Notes: generated by a model not told the origin, from the letters alone. Positions 1 through 9,734 are shown, counted from the stretch's first letter. The stretch: 53,508 nt of DNA from an uncultured Clostridia bacterium (GCA_948560265.1 CAOXTD010000006.1:4520-58027), one strand, 5' to 3'. A program made the numbers and translations.

Positions 1-222
1 AAGTCTTCTATATTTCATAGATAAGAAAAGTAACTTTATTTTATTAGTATCTGTTGTATGTTTAAATAGATATGTATTTCCATTTTGTTCTATCTTCCCA
101 TCACTATCTCTATCAAATGTGACAATATCATATTCTATATGATTTTTTTGAAATATTTTTTCATATCTTTGCATATATGGCATATATGTTTTTGAAAAAA
201 AGCCTACAATTAGTGCTTTCAT
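1..222 (-). CDS. Glycosyltransferase, N-terminal fragment (runs off the window)
   Basis: The gene starts with ATG at 222, preceded by an AGGAGA ribosome binding site, and leaves the window at base 1, so only about 74 N-terminal residues are visible. They begin MKALIVGFFSKTYMPYMQRY, a hydrophobic beta strand followed by a helix, like the first Rossmann half of GT-B (family 4-like) glycosyltransferases. It is 15 bp downstream of the radical SAM gene and transcribed the same way, so it probably belongs to the same surface-glycan operon. The family call rests on fold-like features and context only; another Rossmann enzyme is possible. Confidence 0.5.
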   Translation of the reverse strand, partial: MKALIVGFFSKTYMPYMQRYEKIFQKNHIEYDIVTFDRDSDGKIEQNGNTYLFKHTTDTNKIKLLFLSMKYRRL

Positions 223-237
223 ATTTCTTCTCCTATA

Positions 238-1701
238 TTATTTTTTCTTAAATAAATATTTTTTAATTGTACCAAATGCTTTTAAAGATCTTTTCAAATC
301 AGACGGATGTAATAAACCGATATGCAATCTATGCAAAATATATCTTGGTCTTAAATAATACTTTTTCCTAGCATAGTCGCAGAATTCTACTAATTCTTGT
401 GCAGAAAGTCCTGGCAAATTTAATACACAGTTCAAAGTTCCATCTTCTTTACAATATTCATCATACTTTCCATTAATATATCCATTTTGTTTTGCCCAGT
501 TATAAGCTTCTGTTCCTGGATAAGGTATTAGTGGAAAGAATTGAGCTGTATCTGTATTAAATCTTAATGCAGCTTCTAGTGTTGTTTGCATAGTTTCTTT
601 TGTTTCTCCTTCATTTCCCACCATGTAGCATGCATGAACAAGGAGATGTGCCTTTTTAGCTCCTTTAATGTAATCTTCAATTTGCTTTGTAGTAGTTCCC
701 TTTTTAATGTTTTTCAAAATTTCCTGATTAAAGCTTTCAATACCTGGTATAATTAACCTGCATCCTGCTTTTTTCATTAGTTTCATTGTTTCATAATCCA
801 AATTTGCTCTTGCATTACATAACCATTTAAATCTTTTGTTTAGCTTATTTTCTATCATTAAATTGCAAATTTTAGCAATTCTGTCTTTACGAATCGTAAA
901 AGTATCATCTTCTATAACAATCTCTTTTACCTCTGGAAAGTTCTCAGCTATATATTTCATCTCTTCAATTACATTTTCTTCACTTCTTGTTCTATATTGA
1001 TGTCCATGCATTGTTTGTGGATATACGCAGAAATTACAATGTGCTGGGCAGCCTCTACCAGTAAAAATCTGTATAGCAGGATAAGTAGCTGCTGGAAAAG
1101 AATAATCATAAACAGATAAGTGCTCTTTAATAAACTTAGAAGCAAAAGGTATTTCATCTAAATTTGTAATATATTCTGCATCTTCATTATGTACAATTTC
1201 ATTTCCTTTTTGATAACTAATTCCTTTTACTTGACTAATATCCATTCCTTGTTCAATAGCTCTTGCTAATTCTCTTACAATATTATCATATTCTTTTCTT
1301 GCTACTGCATCTAATTTTGGTTCTAGTTTTAGTGTTTCCTCCGCTGTTGCAGAAGGATGTGTTCCTACCAATAATACAAATACATCTGGATATTTTTCTT
1401 TTATTTGCTTTGCAAAATTAATATCACTATAAATAGATGGAGTACTCGTATCTAATACTACTAACTTTGTTCCTTCTATATTTTTTTCAACATATTCTAA
1501 ACTACTTTCTTCATTCATTAAATTAGCTGGGGCATCTAAAAATTCTACTTGATATCCTTCTTTTTCTGCTAGTGCAGCAGCATAAATTAACCATAGGGGA
1601 TAATATAACACACCACTGTGTCCTATTGATGGGCTCCTTGACTCTCTTGAAAATTTTCCATATTCTGCTTTAAAAGGTGGATTAATAAAAAATATCTTCA
1701 T
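238..1701 (-). CDS. Radical SAM protein with N-terminal cobalamin-binding domain
   Basis: A 487-residue protein. The first ~150 residues look like a B12-binding Rossmann domain (strand-rich, with LVGTHPSAT near residue 112). Around residues 214-224 is the radical SAM cluster motif GCPAHCNFC (CxxxCxxC), which binds the 4Fe-4S cluster that cleaves S-adenosylmethionine. Length and order match the B12-dependent radical SAM family (BchE/HpnJ/methylase-like), whose members often methylate or rearrange unactivated carbons. It sits between glycosyltransferase genes, so a role in modifying a surface glycan or its lipid carrier is an inference. The substrate cannot be read from sequence. AGGAG precedes the ATG at 1701. 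Confidence 0.85.
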   Translation of the reverse strand: MKIFFINPPFKAEYGKFSRESRSPSIGHSGVLYYPLWLIYAAALAEKEGYQVEFLDAPANLMNEESSLEYVEKNIEGTKLVVLDTSTPSIYSDINFAKQIKEKYPDVFVLLVGTHPSATAEETLKLEPKLDAVARKEYDNIVRELARAIEQGMDISQVKGISYQKGNEIVHNEDAEYITNLDEIPFASKFIKEHLSVYDYSFPAATYPAIQIFTGRGCPAHCNFCVYPQTMHGHQYRTRSEENVIEEMKYIAENFPEVKEIVIEDDTFTIRKDRIAKICNLMIENKLNKRFKWLCNARANLDYETMKLMKKAGCRLIIPGIESFNQEILKNIKKGTTTKQIEDYIKGAKKAHLLVHACYMVGNEGETKETMQTTLEAALRFNTDTAQFFPLIPYPGTEAYNWAKQNGYINGKYDEYCKEDGTLNCVLNLPGLSAQELVEFCDYARKKYYLRPRYILHRLHIGLLHPSDLKRSLKAFGTIKKYLFKKK

Positions 1702-1716
1702 AACTTTCTCCTTTCT

Positions 1717-2490
1717 TTATGCTTTATTTATATTTTTATATTTTATTAAACTTCTAACTGTATATTGAATCATATAATATACTCTCTGGAAAACATTTAA
1801 TCCTATATGTTTATATACCATATAGGTCATTTTAGCTGCTTTTATCTTATTTCCTGATTTTGAATTTTTAGATATTCTATAAATCAGTAATGGTTCATTT
1901 ATTCCATAAGCACAAACATTAAAATTCTTCAATATCTTTAACCAAACTAAAAAATCTTCATGCATTTTATCATATTCCATTTTTACAGAACTAAGTATTT
2001 CTTTTTTTGCTAAAACAGAAGAACAAGATATTACATTTTGATTCAGTAATCTTTTATAACATACTGTTTGTGGCACTTGCCTTATATATGAATATGGATT
2101 TTCATTTTCATCTATAAAAGATGAGCCTGTATATATTAATAAAGGCTCCATATTTTCTCTGTTTAATAAATCTATTTGCTTTTGTAATTTTTCTTCTTTC
2201 CAAATATCATCACTATCTAAAAAAGCAATCCATTCTCCATTAGCCTGTTCTACCCCAAAGTTTCTACTAAAAGAAACTCCTGAATTTATTTGATTAGTAT
2301 ATTTCCTTACTCTTATATCTTGTTTACAATACTTTTCTATAATCTCTTCTGTTTTATCTTTAGAGCAGTCATTAATAATAATAAGTTCTATATTTCTATA
2401 AGTTTGATTTAAAACAGATTCTATTGATTTATCTATATATTTTTCTGCATTATATGCTGGCATAACTATACTAATTAAAGGATCTTCCAT
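1717..2490 (-). CDS. Family 2 glycosyltransferase
   Basis: A 257-residue GT-A enzyme. It opens with SIVMPAYNAEKYIDKSIES, the classic GT2 nucleotide-sugar-binding start, followed by LNQTYRNIELIIINDCS and the metal/UDP-binding DXD-type motif in FLDSDDIWK near residue 93. The conserved acidic MHEDFLVWLK near residue 178 is the ED motif of the acceptor site. No long membrane segment is evident, so it likely acts at the inner membrane face on lipid-linked sugars. It lies 15 bp from the radical SAM gene and 21 bp from the sugar transferase gene, indicating one operon. Donor and acceptor are unknown. Confidence 0.88.
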   Translation of the reverse strand: MEDPLISIVMPAYNAEKYIDKSIESVLNQTYRNIELIIINDCSKDKTEEIIEKYCKQDIRVRKYTNQINSGVSFSRNFGVEQANGEWIAFLDSDDIWKEEKLQKQIDLLNRENMEPLLIYTGSSFIDENENPYSYIRQVPQTVCYKRLLNQNVISCSSVLAKKEILSSVKMEYDKMHEDFLVWLKILKNFNVCAYGINEPLLIYRISKNSKSGNKIKAAKMTYMVYKHIGLNVFQRVYYMIQYTVRSLIKYKNINKA

Positions 2491-2511
2491 ATTTATTATA
2501 TTTCTCCCTTA

Positions 2512-3150
2512 CTATAAGTTCTTATTCTTCTTTAATTCTTCTATTTCTGCCTTTATTTCAGTTTCAGATGCTTCTGCACCTGTTGTTGCAAATACCTCTT
2601 TGATTGTTAACCATATAATTTTTAAGTCCATAAATAAACTAACATTATCAACATATTCTAAGTCATATTCTATTTTCTTAAATATGTTAATATTGTTCCT
2701 TCCTTTTGCTTGTGCTAATCCTGTAATACCTGGCAATACATCAGTTCTCCTTTTTTGTTCATCAGTAAACCACTCATAATATTCTGGTATCCATGGTCTC
2801 GGTCCAATAAACCCCATTTCTCCCTTCAAAATATTAATAAGCTGTGGTAGTTCATCAAGACTAGTTTTTCTAATAACTCTTCCTACCTTTGTTACCATTT
2901 CTTCATGTGTCATATTACTATTTAATTCTTTTCGATTTGTTTTCATACTCCTAAATTTGTATATTTGAAAAGGCTTCCCCTTTTTTCCTATTCTGGTTTG
3001 TTTATATAATACTGGTCCTTTATCTTCAATTTTTATAGCTATTGCTATTACTATGAAAGGGATTAATAAAACAACACACAATATTAACGAAATAAGAAGT
3101 TCAAAAACTCTTTTTAAAATCAAGTATATATTTCTTAGAACCTTCTTCAT
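2512..3150 (-). CDS. Initiating sugar-phosphate transferase (WcaJ/EpsL type)
   Basis: This bacterial sugar transferase moves a sugar-1-phosphate onto undecaprenyl phosphate, starting assembly of a surface polysaccharide repeat. One transmembrane helix (about residues 17-40) precedes the diagnostic motifs KFRSM near residue 67, DELPQLINIL and GPRPWIPEYY, so it is the short membrane-anchored catalytic form (about 212 residues). I start it at ATG 3150, which has GGAAGG 8 bases upstream; an in-frame ATG at 3183 has no ribosome binding site. It is the first gene of the operon running leftwards, consistent with the priming step. The sugar is undetermined; galactose from the neighbouring galE is possible. 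Confidence 0.9.
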   Translation of the reverse strand: MKKVLRNIYLILKRVFELLISLILCVVLLIPFIVIAIAIKIEDKGPVLYKQTRIGKKGKPFQIYKFRSMKTNRKELNSNMTHEEMVTKVGRVIRKTSLDELPQLINILKGEMGFIGPRPWIPEYYEWFTDEQKRRTDVLPGITGLAQAKGRNNINIFKKIEYDLEYVDNVSLFMDLKIIWLTIKEVFATTGAEASETEIKAEIEELKKNKNL

Positions 3151-3263
3151 TATAAAAACCTTCCTTAAATTTTCACTAAGCATATTATATAGAATTGGTC
3201 ATATAACTTCAAGTAGTTCATGACAATAGTTTAACCTATTTTATCATAAAATGTCGTAAAAAG

Positions 3264-3298
3264 AAAGAAATGAACTATAATTGCCATTTCATTTCTTT
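3264..3298 (-). terminator. Intrinsic terminator after galE
   Basis: An 11-bp perfect stem (AAAGAAATGAA with TTCATTTCTTT) with a 13-base loop is followed on the minus strand by a T-rich tract. It lies just downstream of galE and upstream of the sugar transferase start, so it separates the two operons. The stem is AT-rich and therefore not strong. Confidence 0.6.
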
Positions 3299-3324
3299 TA
3301 AATTGAATTAAACTATATCCTATT

Positions 3325-4326
3325 TTACTTTCTCATAATATAGTTCCAAGAGTCTCTACACATATCTTCTAGGTTCTTTTTAGCTACCCAATCCAGTTCT
3401 TCTTTTGCTTTTTTTGTTTCCGCATAACAAGTTGCAATATCCCCTGCTCTTCTTCCTACAATTTTATATGGTACTTTTTTACCTGTTGCTTTTTCAAAAG
3501 CCTTTACCATATCTAAAACACTATACCCGGTTCCAGTTCCCAAATTATAAATATATAACCCTTTTCCTTCTTTTTCAATTTTTTCTAATGCTTTTAAATG
3601 TCCCTTTGCCAAATCTACTACATGAATATAATCTCTCACTCCTGTACCGTCTGGTGTATCATAATCATTACCAAATACAGATAGTTCTTTCAATTGACCA
3701 TTTGCTACTCTTACGATATATGGCATTAAATTATTTGGGATACCTTGTGGCTCTTCTCCAATTAGTCCACTCTCATGAGAACCTACTGGATTGAAATATC
3801 TTAAAATGCAAATATCCCATTCATTATCTGAATGATAAATGTCTTTTAAAATTTGTTCAATAAATAGTTTCGTTGTTCCATAAGGATTCGTTGTTCCACC
3901 TGTTCTACATTCTTCTGTTAGTGGTATTCTTTCAGGCTCTCCATAAACAGTTGCCGATGAACTAAAAATAAACTTTTTACAGTTATATTTTCTCATCACA
4001 TCTAATACAGTTAGCGCACCTGTAATATTGTTTGTATAATATTCTATTGGTTTTTGTACAGATTCTCCTACTGCTTTATATCCTGCAAAGTTAATAACAG
4101 CCTCAATTTGATTTTCCTCAAATACTTTCTCTAAAGCTTGTCCATCTAAACAATCCAACTCATAAAATTTAAAGTCTTTTCCTGTAATTTGTTTGATTTT
4201 ATCTAATACCTCTGGTTTACTATTAGAAAAATTATCTACAATAATAATTTCCTTTCCAGCATTCAAAAGTTCTACTGCTGTGTGGCTTCCTATATATCCT
4301 GCTCCTCCTGGTAATAAAATAGCCAT
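3325..4326 (-). CDS. galE: UDP-glucose 4-epimerase
   Basis: GalE interconverts UDP-glucose and UDP-galactose in the cytosol using bound NAD. The 333-residue length is normal. Visible motifs are the NAD-binding GGAGYIGSH (residues 7-15), the SSSATVYG strand (122-129) carrying the catalytic Ser, and the YxxxK pair Y149/K153 in NPYGTTK. RYFNPVGSH and GVRDYIHVVDLA are typical later GalE signatures. It is 1 bp from cmk, so the two are co-transcribed. It probably feeds UDP-galactose to the glycosyltransferases to the left. No anomalies. Confidence 0.97.
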   Translation of the reverse strand: MAILLPGGAGYIGSHTAVELLNAGKEIIIVDNFSNSKPEVLDKIKQITGKDFKFYELDCLDGQALEKVFEENQIEAVINFAGYKAVGESVQKPIEYYTNNITGALTVLDVMRKYNCKKFIFSSSATVYGEPERIPLTEECRTGGTTNPYGTTKLFIEQILKDIYHSDNEWDICILRYFNPVGSHESGLIGEEPQGIPNNLMPYIVRVANGQLKELSVFGNDYDTPDGTGVRDYIHVVDLAKGHLKALEKIEKEGKGLYIYNLGTGTGYSVLDMVKAFEKATGKKVPYKIVGRRAGDIATCYAETKKAKEELDWVAKKNLEDMCRDSWNYIMRK

Positions 4327-4327
4327 T

Positions 4328-5005
4328 TTATTTTCTCCTCTCTAAAATAATTTCCTTTACCTTTTCTTTTACTTCTTTAATTGTCATTTTAGTGGTATCT
4401 ATCACAGCCGCCTCTTCTGCTATTTTTAAAGCTCCTACTGCTCTATGGCTATCATCATAATCTCTTTTTTCAATTGTTTTTAATACTTCTTCATAAGTCA
4501 TCTCTAAATTAACACCTTTTTCTTGATACTCTTTATATCTTCTATTAGCTCTTTCTTCTGCTGTTGCATCTAAGTAAATCTTCACTTGTGCATTCGGAAA
4601 TACTACTGTTGTAATATCCCTTCCTTCCATAATGACTTCTTTGCCTTCTGCCATTTTTCTTTGCAAATTCACCATTATTTCTCGTACTGCAGGAATTGCA
4701 GATACCTGAGAAGCCATCATAGTTGCTTCTTGTGACCTAATTTCTTCACTTACATTTTTGTCATCTAAAAAAATCTCTTGTTCTGCCCCATTATGTTGTA
4801 TTTGAATATTTACTTTATTGGCTATCTCTATAATTCTTTCTTTTTCTTCATTAGTCGTCATTCCTTTTGCTAAACACGCAAGTGCAATGCAACGATACAT
4901 TGCTCCTGTATCAATATTTACTAATCCTAATTCCTGCGCTATTAATTTCGTAATGGTCCCTTTTCCTGTGCCTGCTGGTCCATCAATTGCTACAACAAAT
5001 GACAT
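4328..5005 (-). CDS. cmk: Cytidylate kinase
   Basis: Cmk phosphorylates CMP and dCMP to the diphosphates. The P-loop GPAGTGKGT is at residues 9-17, and the conserved NIDTGAMYR, EGRDITTVVFP and KIYLDATAEERANRR signatures follow in order, the last being the lid region. 225 residues is the standard length. It ends one base before galE and follows the P-loop/Asp23 gene by 26 bp with an AGGAGG-type site before its ATG. No irregularities. Confidence 0.97.
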   Translation of the reverse strand: MSFVVAIDGPAGTGKGTITKLIAQELGLVNIDTGAMYRCIALACLAKGMTTNEEKERIIEIANKVNIQIQHNGAEQEIFLDDKNVSEEIRSQEATMMASQVSAIPAVREIMVNLQRKMAEGKEVIMEGRDITTVVFPNAQVKIYLDATAEERANRRYKEYQEKGVNLEMTYEEVLKTIEKRDYDDSHRAVGALKIAEEAAVIDTTKMTIKEVKEKVKEIILERRK

Positions 5006-5031
5006 TTTGGTTTCCTCCTTTGATTCTCTTA

Positions 5032-5952
5032 CTATTCTTCATCTTGAACCTCATTTAATCTCTTCATTTCCTCTGGTTCTGGCATATGAATTCCCTTTGC
5101 CACAATCGTGACTTGCTGTACATTCATAGTAGTCAATTTTTCAATCTCTTTTTTGATTTTCTCTTTAAAAGTTCTTAACGTTCCTAATATATTATACCCA
5201 TAATTGATAGAAACTTCCATATAAATATTAGGACCTTCTGGTGTGCTTTCTACTCTTGTTCTCATCACCTTATAAATAGCATCTGTTCGTTTTGCCAAAT
5301 ACTCTGCAATTTGACGAAATACAGCATCTGAAATCGTAAAATTCCCTAAATAGCTAAACGTTGGCCTAATAATGGATTTTTCTGTGATATAAGGGTCTGT
5401 TCCTTTTCCTTTAAATTTAAAAATTTGTAATGGGTCTAAAATATAACCTGAAAAGTCCTTCTTAATTTCAAAAGTTGGTACTGGAATAACATGTTTTCCT
5501 TGTGTAGTACGAATTCTCTTTGCTGTTTCCATTTCTGCTTCTGTTGCTACATCTTGAATGTAAATTCTTTTACAAGGTTTTGGAAGTCCTAGATTTTCTG
5601 TGATTTTATCTATCATTCCATCTGAAGTACCTAATATTAAAATAGATTCTGGCTTATTTTTTCGAATTGCCTTTTTCATTTCATTTCTGTCACTATCATT
5701 AACAAATATTGCTTTTTTGACAGTTTCTATTTTCGTAGGTGCTTTTTTAGCCGAAGTTCCTGCAATCACATCATTTTCATTAATCAATAATCCATCATCT
5801 ATAATATAAGCAATATTATTTTCGCTTGCCACCATTTGGGCACGATAACTTTTCCCTGTTCCTGATGGACCAATAAAAGCATATACTTTTATATCCTCAC
5901 TATTATAACCTAAGTTATTAGCAATATTATTTGCCAAATTATCAAGAAGCAT
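5032..5952 (-). CDS. P-loop ATPase fused to Asp23/Gls24-like domain
   Basis: A 306-residue cytosolic protein of unknown function. Residues 28-35 (GPSGTGKS) form a Walker A loop in an N-terminal nucleoside-kinase/ATPase-like domain that also contains IDDGLLINENDV and ESILILGTSDGMID. From about residue 200, RPTFSYLGNFTISDAVFRQI followed by RVESTPEGPNIYMEVSINYG and VQQVTIVAKGI resembles the Asp23/Gls24 envelope-stress domain. The domain pairing is read from motif appearance, not from a profile search. It lies 26 bp upstream of cmk in a co-directional run. No key residue of the P-loop is missing. Confidence 0.6.
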   Translation of the reverse strand: MLLDNLANNIANNLGYNSEDIKVYAFIGPSGTGKSYRAQMVASENNIAYIIDDGLLINENDVIAGTSAKKAPTKIETVKKAIFVNDSDRNEMKKAIRKNKPESILILGTSDGMIDKITENLGLPKPCKRIYIQDVATEAEMETAKRIRTTQGKHVIPVPTFEIKKDFSGYILDPLQIFKFKGKGTDPYITEKSIIRPTFSYLGNFTISDAVFRQIAEYLAKRTDAIYKVMRTRVESTPEGPNIYMEVSINYGYNILGTLRTFKEKIKKEIEKLTTMNVQQVTIVAKGIHMPEPEEMKRLNEVQDEE

Positions 5953-5967
5953 ATTTTTCTTCCTTTC

Positions 5968-7449
5968 TTATTTTTCTAAGATGATAATATGATATATCAT
6001 TCCTCTATATTTAATTTGAATTCGTTTCTTCTCTATTTCTTTTAATTTGTATTTATTAGTCATATCTTGGTACGCAACAGTTCCCTCACTGTCAATTAAA
6101 ATAATTTTACCATGATACTCTTCTAAAAACTGACTATTAACAGTTTTAGTACATAATTCAAATGGCTTTACTTCCATAGCATTATCCCCTAAATAATAGC
6201 ACCAATTATAGTCTGGTAGTTGCTCTGCCAAACTACTAGCTAAGAAAATATCACTATATACTAAAATAGTATCTTCATCATATTTTTCTTGAATATATTG
6301 TATCTCTTGTCCATTAGAAATATCATAATTTTCTTTTATTCTAACACTATTATCATATATACTCAATCCTAAAAAGATAATTACTAGAAAAGTCGCTATT
6401 GCTTTTTGGATTTTTGTACTACTACTTGCCAAAAAGTATGCTAATGGAAAAATCAAAATTCCTGTTGTTACCACCATATAACGATAATACATAATAGGTT
6501 TAACGACTATACTTACCAATAACATAGAAAGATATAGAATAAGATGAACTGCTAAACAATAAATAACAACTGTATTCTTTCTTTTATGTAGCTTGTTCCA
6601 TATCATTTGATATATGTAATAAACATAAATAATTCCTGCTACAATAAAAGAAAAGTCAACTCCTATTACTCCATGAAATTGCACTGCAAGTGGTGCTAAT
6701 ACGCTATCTCTAAAGTTAAGTGGTATCCAAAATCCTTGGCTTACTGTCCTTGCTTGTGTGAAAAAGATAAATAGCCATGGTAAATATCCTAAAACCTGTA
6801 CAATAGCGGTAATAAAAAATCGAATCAAATAACTTTTTCTAATATTTCTAATTTCTTCATTTTTCGTAAATATAATATGAAATAGCAATAAAGCATTCAT
6901 AATTGCTACTGCTACTAAACCATAATAGTGACAATGAGCTGTAGCCAAACTAAAAATTGCAAATAAGCTCCAATTCTTCACCTTATTATCTTTGGCAATT
7001 CTATAAGCATATATTGCTGACACTGTTGCAAAGAAAAGTGTCCATGTGTACATACGAATCTCCGCTCCATAGCTTGGCATAACTGGTAAAGCCAAAATAA
7101 GAAATGAAAATAAAATCCCTACCTTGTTTTCAAAGTCTTTACGAATATGCGTATACCCCAAAATGCCAGTTAAAATAGCTGGTATCATAGAAAATAATCT
7201 TGCTACCCAAATGCTGTCACCAAAGATTATCATAAATACTTTTAGCATAAGATAATACAAAATTGGGTGAACATCTTGACTTCCTATTTCAACAATTTGT
7301 GCAAAATCATGCCTTACTAGTCCCATGGTATAACTTTCGTCATACCATAGTTCTGTGAAAAAGGCACTTGATAAAATAAGTATACTCCCCAAAACAATCA
7401 ATAAGATATGAAAGCTTTTAGCCTCTATTATCTTTTTTATTTTCTCCAT
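5968..7449 (-). CDS. GT39-like membrane glycosyltransferase (paralogue A)
   Basis: A 493-residue multi-pass protein with about ten hydrophobic segments. The first extracytoplasmic loop carries ELWYDESYTMGLVRHDF, the aspartate-containing WxDE motif of the GT-C fold (ArnT/PMT family), followed by QDVHPILYY. These enzymes transfer sugars from polyprenyl-phosphate carriers on the outer membrane face. The next gene upstream, at 7477, is a clear paralogue with the same motif order, so this is a tandem duplication. Donor and acceptor are unknown. Confidence 0.82.
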   Translation of the reverse strand: MEKIKKIIEAKSFHILLIVLGSILILSSAFFTELWYDESYTMGLVRHDFAQIVEIGSQDVHPILYYLMLKVFMIIFGDSIWVARLFSMIPAILTGILGYTHIRKDFENKVGILFSFLILALPVMPSYGAEIRMYTWTLFFATVSAIYAYRIAKDNKVKNWSLFAIFSLATAHCHYYGLVAVAIMNALLLFHIIFTKNEEIRNIRKSYLIRFFITAIVQVLGYLPWLFIFFTQARTVSQGFWIPLNFRDSVLAPLAVQFHGVIGVDFSFIVAGIIYVYYIYQMIWNKLHKRKNTVVIYCLAVHLILYLSMLLVSIVVKPIMYYRYMVVTTGILIFPLAYFLASSSTKIQKAIATFLVIIFLGLSIYDNSVRIKENYDISNGQEIQYIQEKYDEDTILVYSDIFLASSLAEQLPDYNWCYYLGDNAMEVKPFELCTKTVNSQFLEEYHGKIILIDSEGTVAYQDMTNKYKLKEIEKKRIQIKYRGMIYHIIILEK

Positions 7450-7476
7450 TTGTTACATCCCTTTTATTTTCAACTA

Positions 7477-8994
7477 TTACTCTTTTTCTAATAAGATTAT
7501 ATTGTAAATATAATCTTGATACCTGGTATCAAATCTTTCTGGTCCTGCTAATACTTTCATTCCTTCTTTCTCAAACTCATCATGATATAATCCTAAATTT
7601 TCTGAATCTACCAACCATATTCTACCATGGTAATCTTTAATGGTTTCTTTCCAATCGTAAATCGTTTCCATTCCAGGTCCATAAGATTTATATGCTTCTT
7701 CTACGTCCCAATGTGCCCCATTGATGAAATATTGCTTATTCTCTGGAAAGAAAGCTGCTATTACTCCGCCATTTCCTATATTAGAATAAATAATAATATC
7801 ATCTGTTTCAATTCTTTCTTTCATGTATTCAATTTGTTTCATATTGCTTTCATCATAGTTAATTGCTATGTTTGTCATATTGCTCCATGTTCCCAATAGT
7901 AAAATAGCAATACAGATAAAGCATGTCACCCACTTTCTTTTTTCCTTTGCCATGAAAAAGGCAAGAGCAAAAAGATAAATTCCTGTCATAGCAAATAGGT
8001 AACGTGAAAATAGTACTGGTGAAATAAAGGTTGGTATTAAATAAATACCGATTACTCCCAAATATACAACCATAGCCAAAACGCCAGGTTTCATGGTATC
8101 TTTTTCCTTTTTCGCACGATACATGCGATAAATGATATAAGCATACATCAAAAGAGATGCTACTAGTGAAACAATAGTGTGAGTATTAAAAGCAAAATTA
8201 GTGTCTAATTGTCTTCTAAATTGGAAACTTGGAACTTCTACTAATGTATTGATACCAACCCCAATCCAAAATCCTCCACCTACATGTGTAATTTGTTTCC
8301 ATAAATATCCCAACCATGGAATATATAAAAGAATTTGAATCCCTGCTAAAATGAGGAAGTTTCGAAAATCTGCTTTGCAATTTTTTCTATTTTTAATCAC
8401 ATAAATTAAAAGTAACAAATTAACTATACATGCAGTAATAAGAGCATAATAATGTGTATAACAACAAATCATACTAAAAATACCAAATACAATTAGATTC
8501 TTCATTTTATATTTGGTTTCATTATTCTTTAAGTTTTGATAAAAGCGATAAGCATAAATGCTCATAACAAAAGTGAATAAACATGCCCATGAATACATCC
8601 TAATTTCTTGACTATAAGTACACATAACTGGCATAAAATACGCCAAAAAAGAGAATAAAAATCCTGTCTTTTCTCCAAAGTCTTTGCGAATATGGGTATA
8701 TCCCATGATTCCCATAATTACTATTGATAATACAGAAAATAACCTAAAAATGGTTACATTATTTCCAAAAATCAAGAAAACAATATGTAGCATCCAATAA
8801 TATACTGGTGGATGTACATCATTTCCTGTAATTGTCCAAATGTCTGCAAAGTTATGCTTTGCAATTGCTACTGAATAGCTCTCGTCAAACCAGATGTCTG
8901 GGTGAAAAGCTGCTAGACTAATAAATGCAATTCCTAAAATAATAATTGCAATATGTAAATGTTTCGTTTTTATTTTTGCAAGTAATTGTTTCAT
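7477..8994 (-). CDS. GT39-like membrane glycosyltransferase (paralogue B)
   Basis: A 505-residue polytopic GT-C protein, paralogous to its downstream neighbour. The catalytic loop reads DIWFDESYSVAIAKHNFADI, followed by GNDVHPPVYYWMLH, and the middle contains KDFGEKTGFLFSFLAYFMPV, nearly matching the same segment of paralogue A. The ribosome binding site is CGGAGGG before the ATG at 8994. The 27-bp spacing to paralogue A indicates co-transcription. It probably glycosylates a surface polymer or protein using a lipid-linked donor. The closest named families are ArnT and PMT; substrate unknown. Confidence 0.82.
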   Translation of the reverse strand: MKQLLAKIKTKHLHIAIIILGIAFISLAAFHPDIWFDESYSVAIAKHNFADIWTITGNDVHPPVYYWMLHIVFLIFGNNVTIFRLFSVLSIVIMGIMGYTHIRKDFGEKTGFLFSFLAYFMPVMCTYSQEIRMYSWACLFTFVMSIYAYRFYQNLKNNETKYKMKNLIVFGIFSMICCYTHYYALITACIVNLLLLIYVIKNRKNCKADFRNFLILAGIQILLYIPWLGYLWKQITHVGGGFWIGVGINTLVEVPSFQFRRQLDTNFAFNTHTIVSLVASLLMYAYIIYRMYRAKKEKDTMKPGVLAMVVYLGVIGIYLIPTFISPVLFSRYLFAMTGIYLFALAFFMAKEKRKWVTCFICIAILLLGTWSNMTNIAINYDESNMKQIEYMKERIETDDIIIYSNIGNGGVIAAFFPENKQYFINGAHWDVEEAYKSYGPGMETIYDWKETIKDYHGRIWLVDSENLGLYHDEFEKEGMKVLAGPERFDTRYQDYIYNIILLEKE

Positions 8995-9062
8995 TTTATC
9001 CCTCCGTTTACACCTATGGTTATATCATTTTTTGCTGTTTTTGTAAACGGGTTCATTCTAAA

Positions 9063-9734
9063 TTATTTATCATTCGTCGCATCTCCATTACCGCTCACTG
9101 GAATCGCCTCACCTAAATAAGTTGGTTTTGGCTTTATGATGCACTTAAACCAGTCTTTATCTCTAGCTAAAACTTCTCTTAACTCTCGCATAGTTTGTCC
9201 TGCATATGTTTGAGGGTCAGAGTTTACGCCATATGCTTCCATGCCTAATTGTTCCGCCACATAGATTGCTCTATACATATGATATTTTTGTGTCACAATT
9301 ACAATCTTTTTTGCCTCAAAAATATCTTTTGCACGGTACATACTATCATAAGTAGAAAAACCAGCATGATCCATGAAAATATCTTCTGATTTTACATTTC
9401 TTTCAGTAGCATATTTTTTCATGACATTTACTTCATCATAATTGTCACTTCCATGGTCACCACTCATAATAATTTTTTGAGAAACTCCATTTTGATATAA
9501 AGAAATTCCCTGTAGCAACCTATCTTCTAGCATTGGGCTTGGTTTTTGTCCCCAAATGCCTGCCCCTAAAACTAGAATGCAATCTACATCTTCTAGTTCT
9601 TTTGCCTGTTCCTCAGTTAAAATTTTACTTTTTGTTTTTGCTACTATAAAAAAGTTTATTCCTAATAATGCAATTAAAACAACAACTAATAATATTATCA
9701 TACTAATTATAATCCTCTTTACTATTTTGTTCAT
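9063..9734 (-). CDS. SanA/YdcF-like DUF218 membrane protein
   Basis: A 223-residue protein with one N-terminal transmembrane helix (residues 8-31) and an extracytoplasmic DUF218 domain. The signatures are DCILVLGAGIWGQKPSPMLE, the MSGDHGSDNYDEVNVMKKY segment, and IVIVTQKYHMYRAIYVAEQL. SanA-type proteins are linked to envelope barrier function and vancomycin resistance at high temperature in enterobacteria; the biochemical role is unsettled. It follows the GT2 gene at 9836 after a hairpin and precedes the GT39 pair, consistent with an envelope role. Confidence 0.85.
   Translation of the reverse strand: MNKIVKRIIISMIILLVVVLIALLGINFFIVAKTKSKILTEEQAKELEDVDCILVLGAGIWGQKPSPMLEDRLLQGISLYQNGVSQKIIMSGDHGSDNYDEVNVMKKYATERNVKSEDIFMDHAGFSTYDSMYRAKDIFEAKKIVIVTQKYHMYRAIYVAEQLGMEAYGVNSDPQTYAGQTMRELREVLARDKDWFKCIIKPKPTYLGEAIPVSGNGDATNDK

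Noticed and set aside
3405..3794. Plus-strand ORFs opposite galE, pnp, cmk and other genes
   Set aside because: They are antisense shadows, rich in Leu/Phe/Tyr or Cys, without ribosome binding sites.
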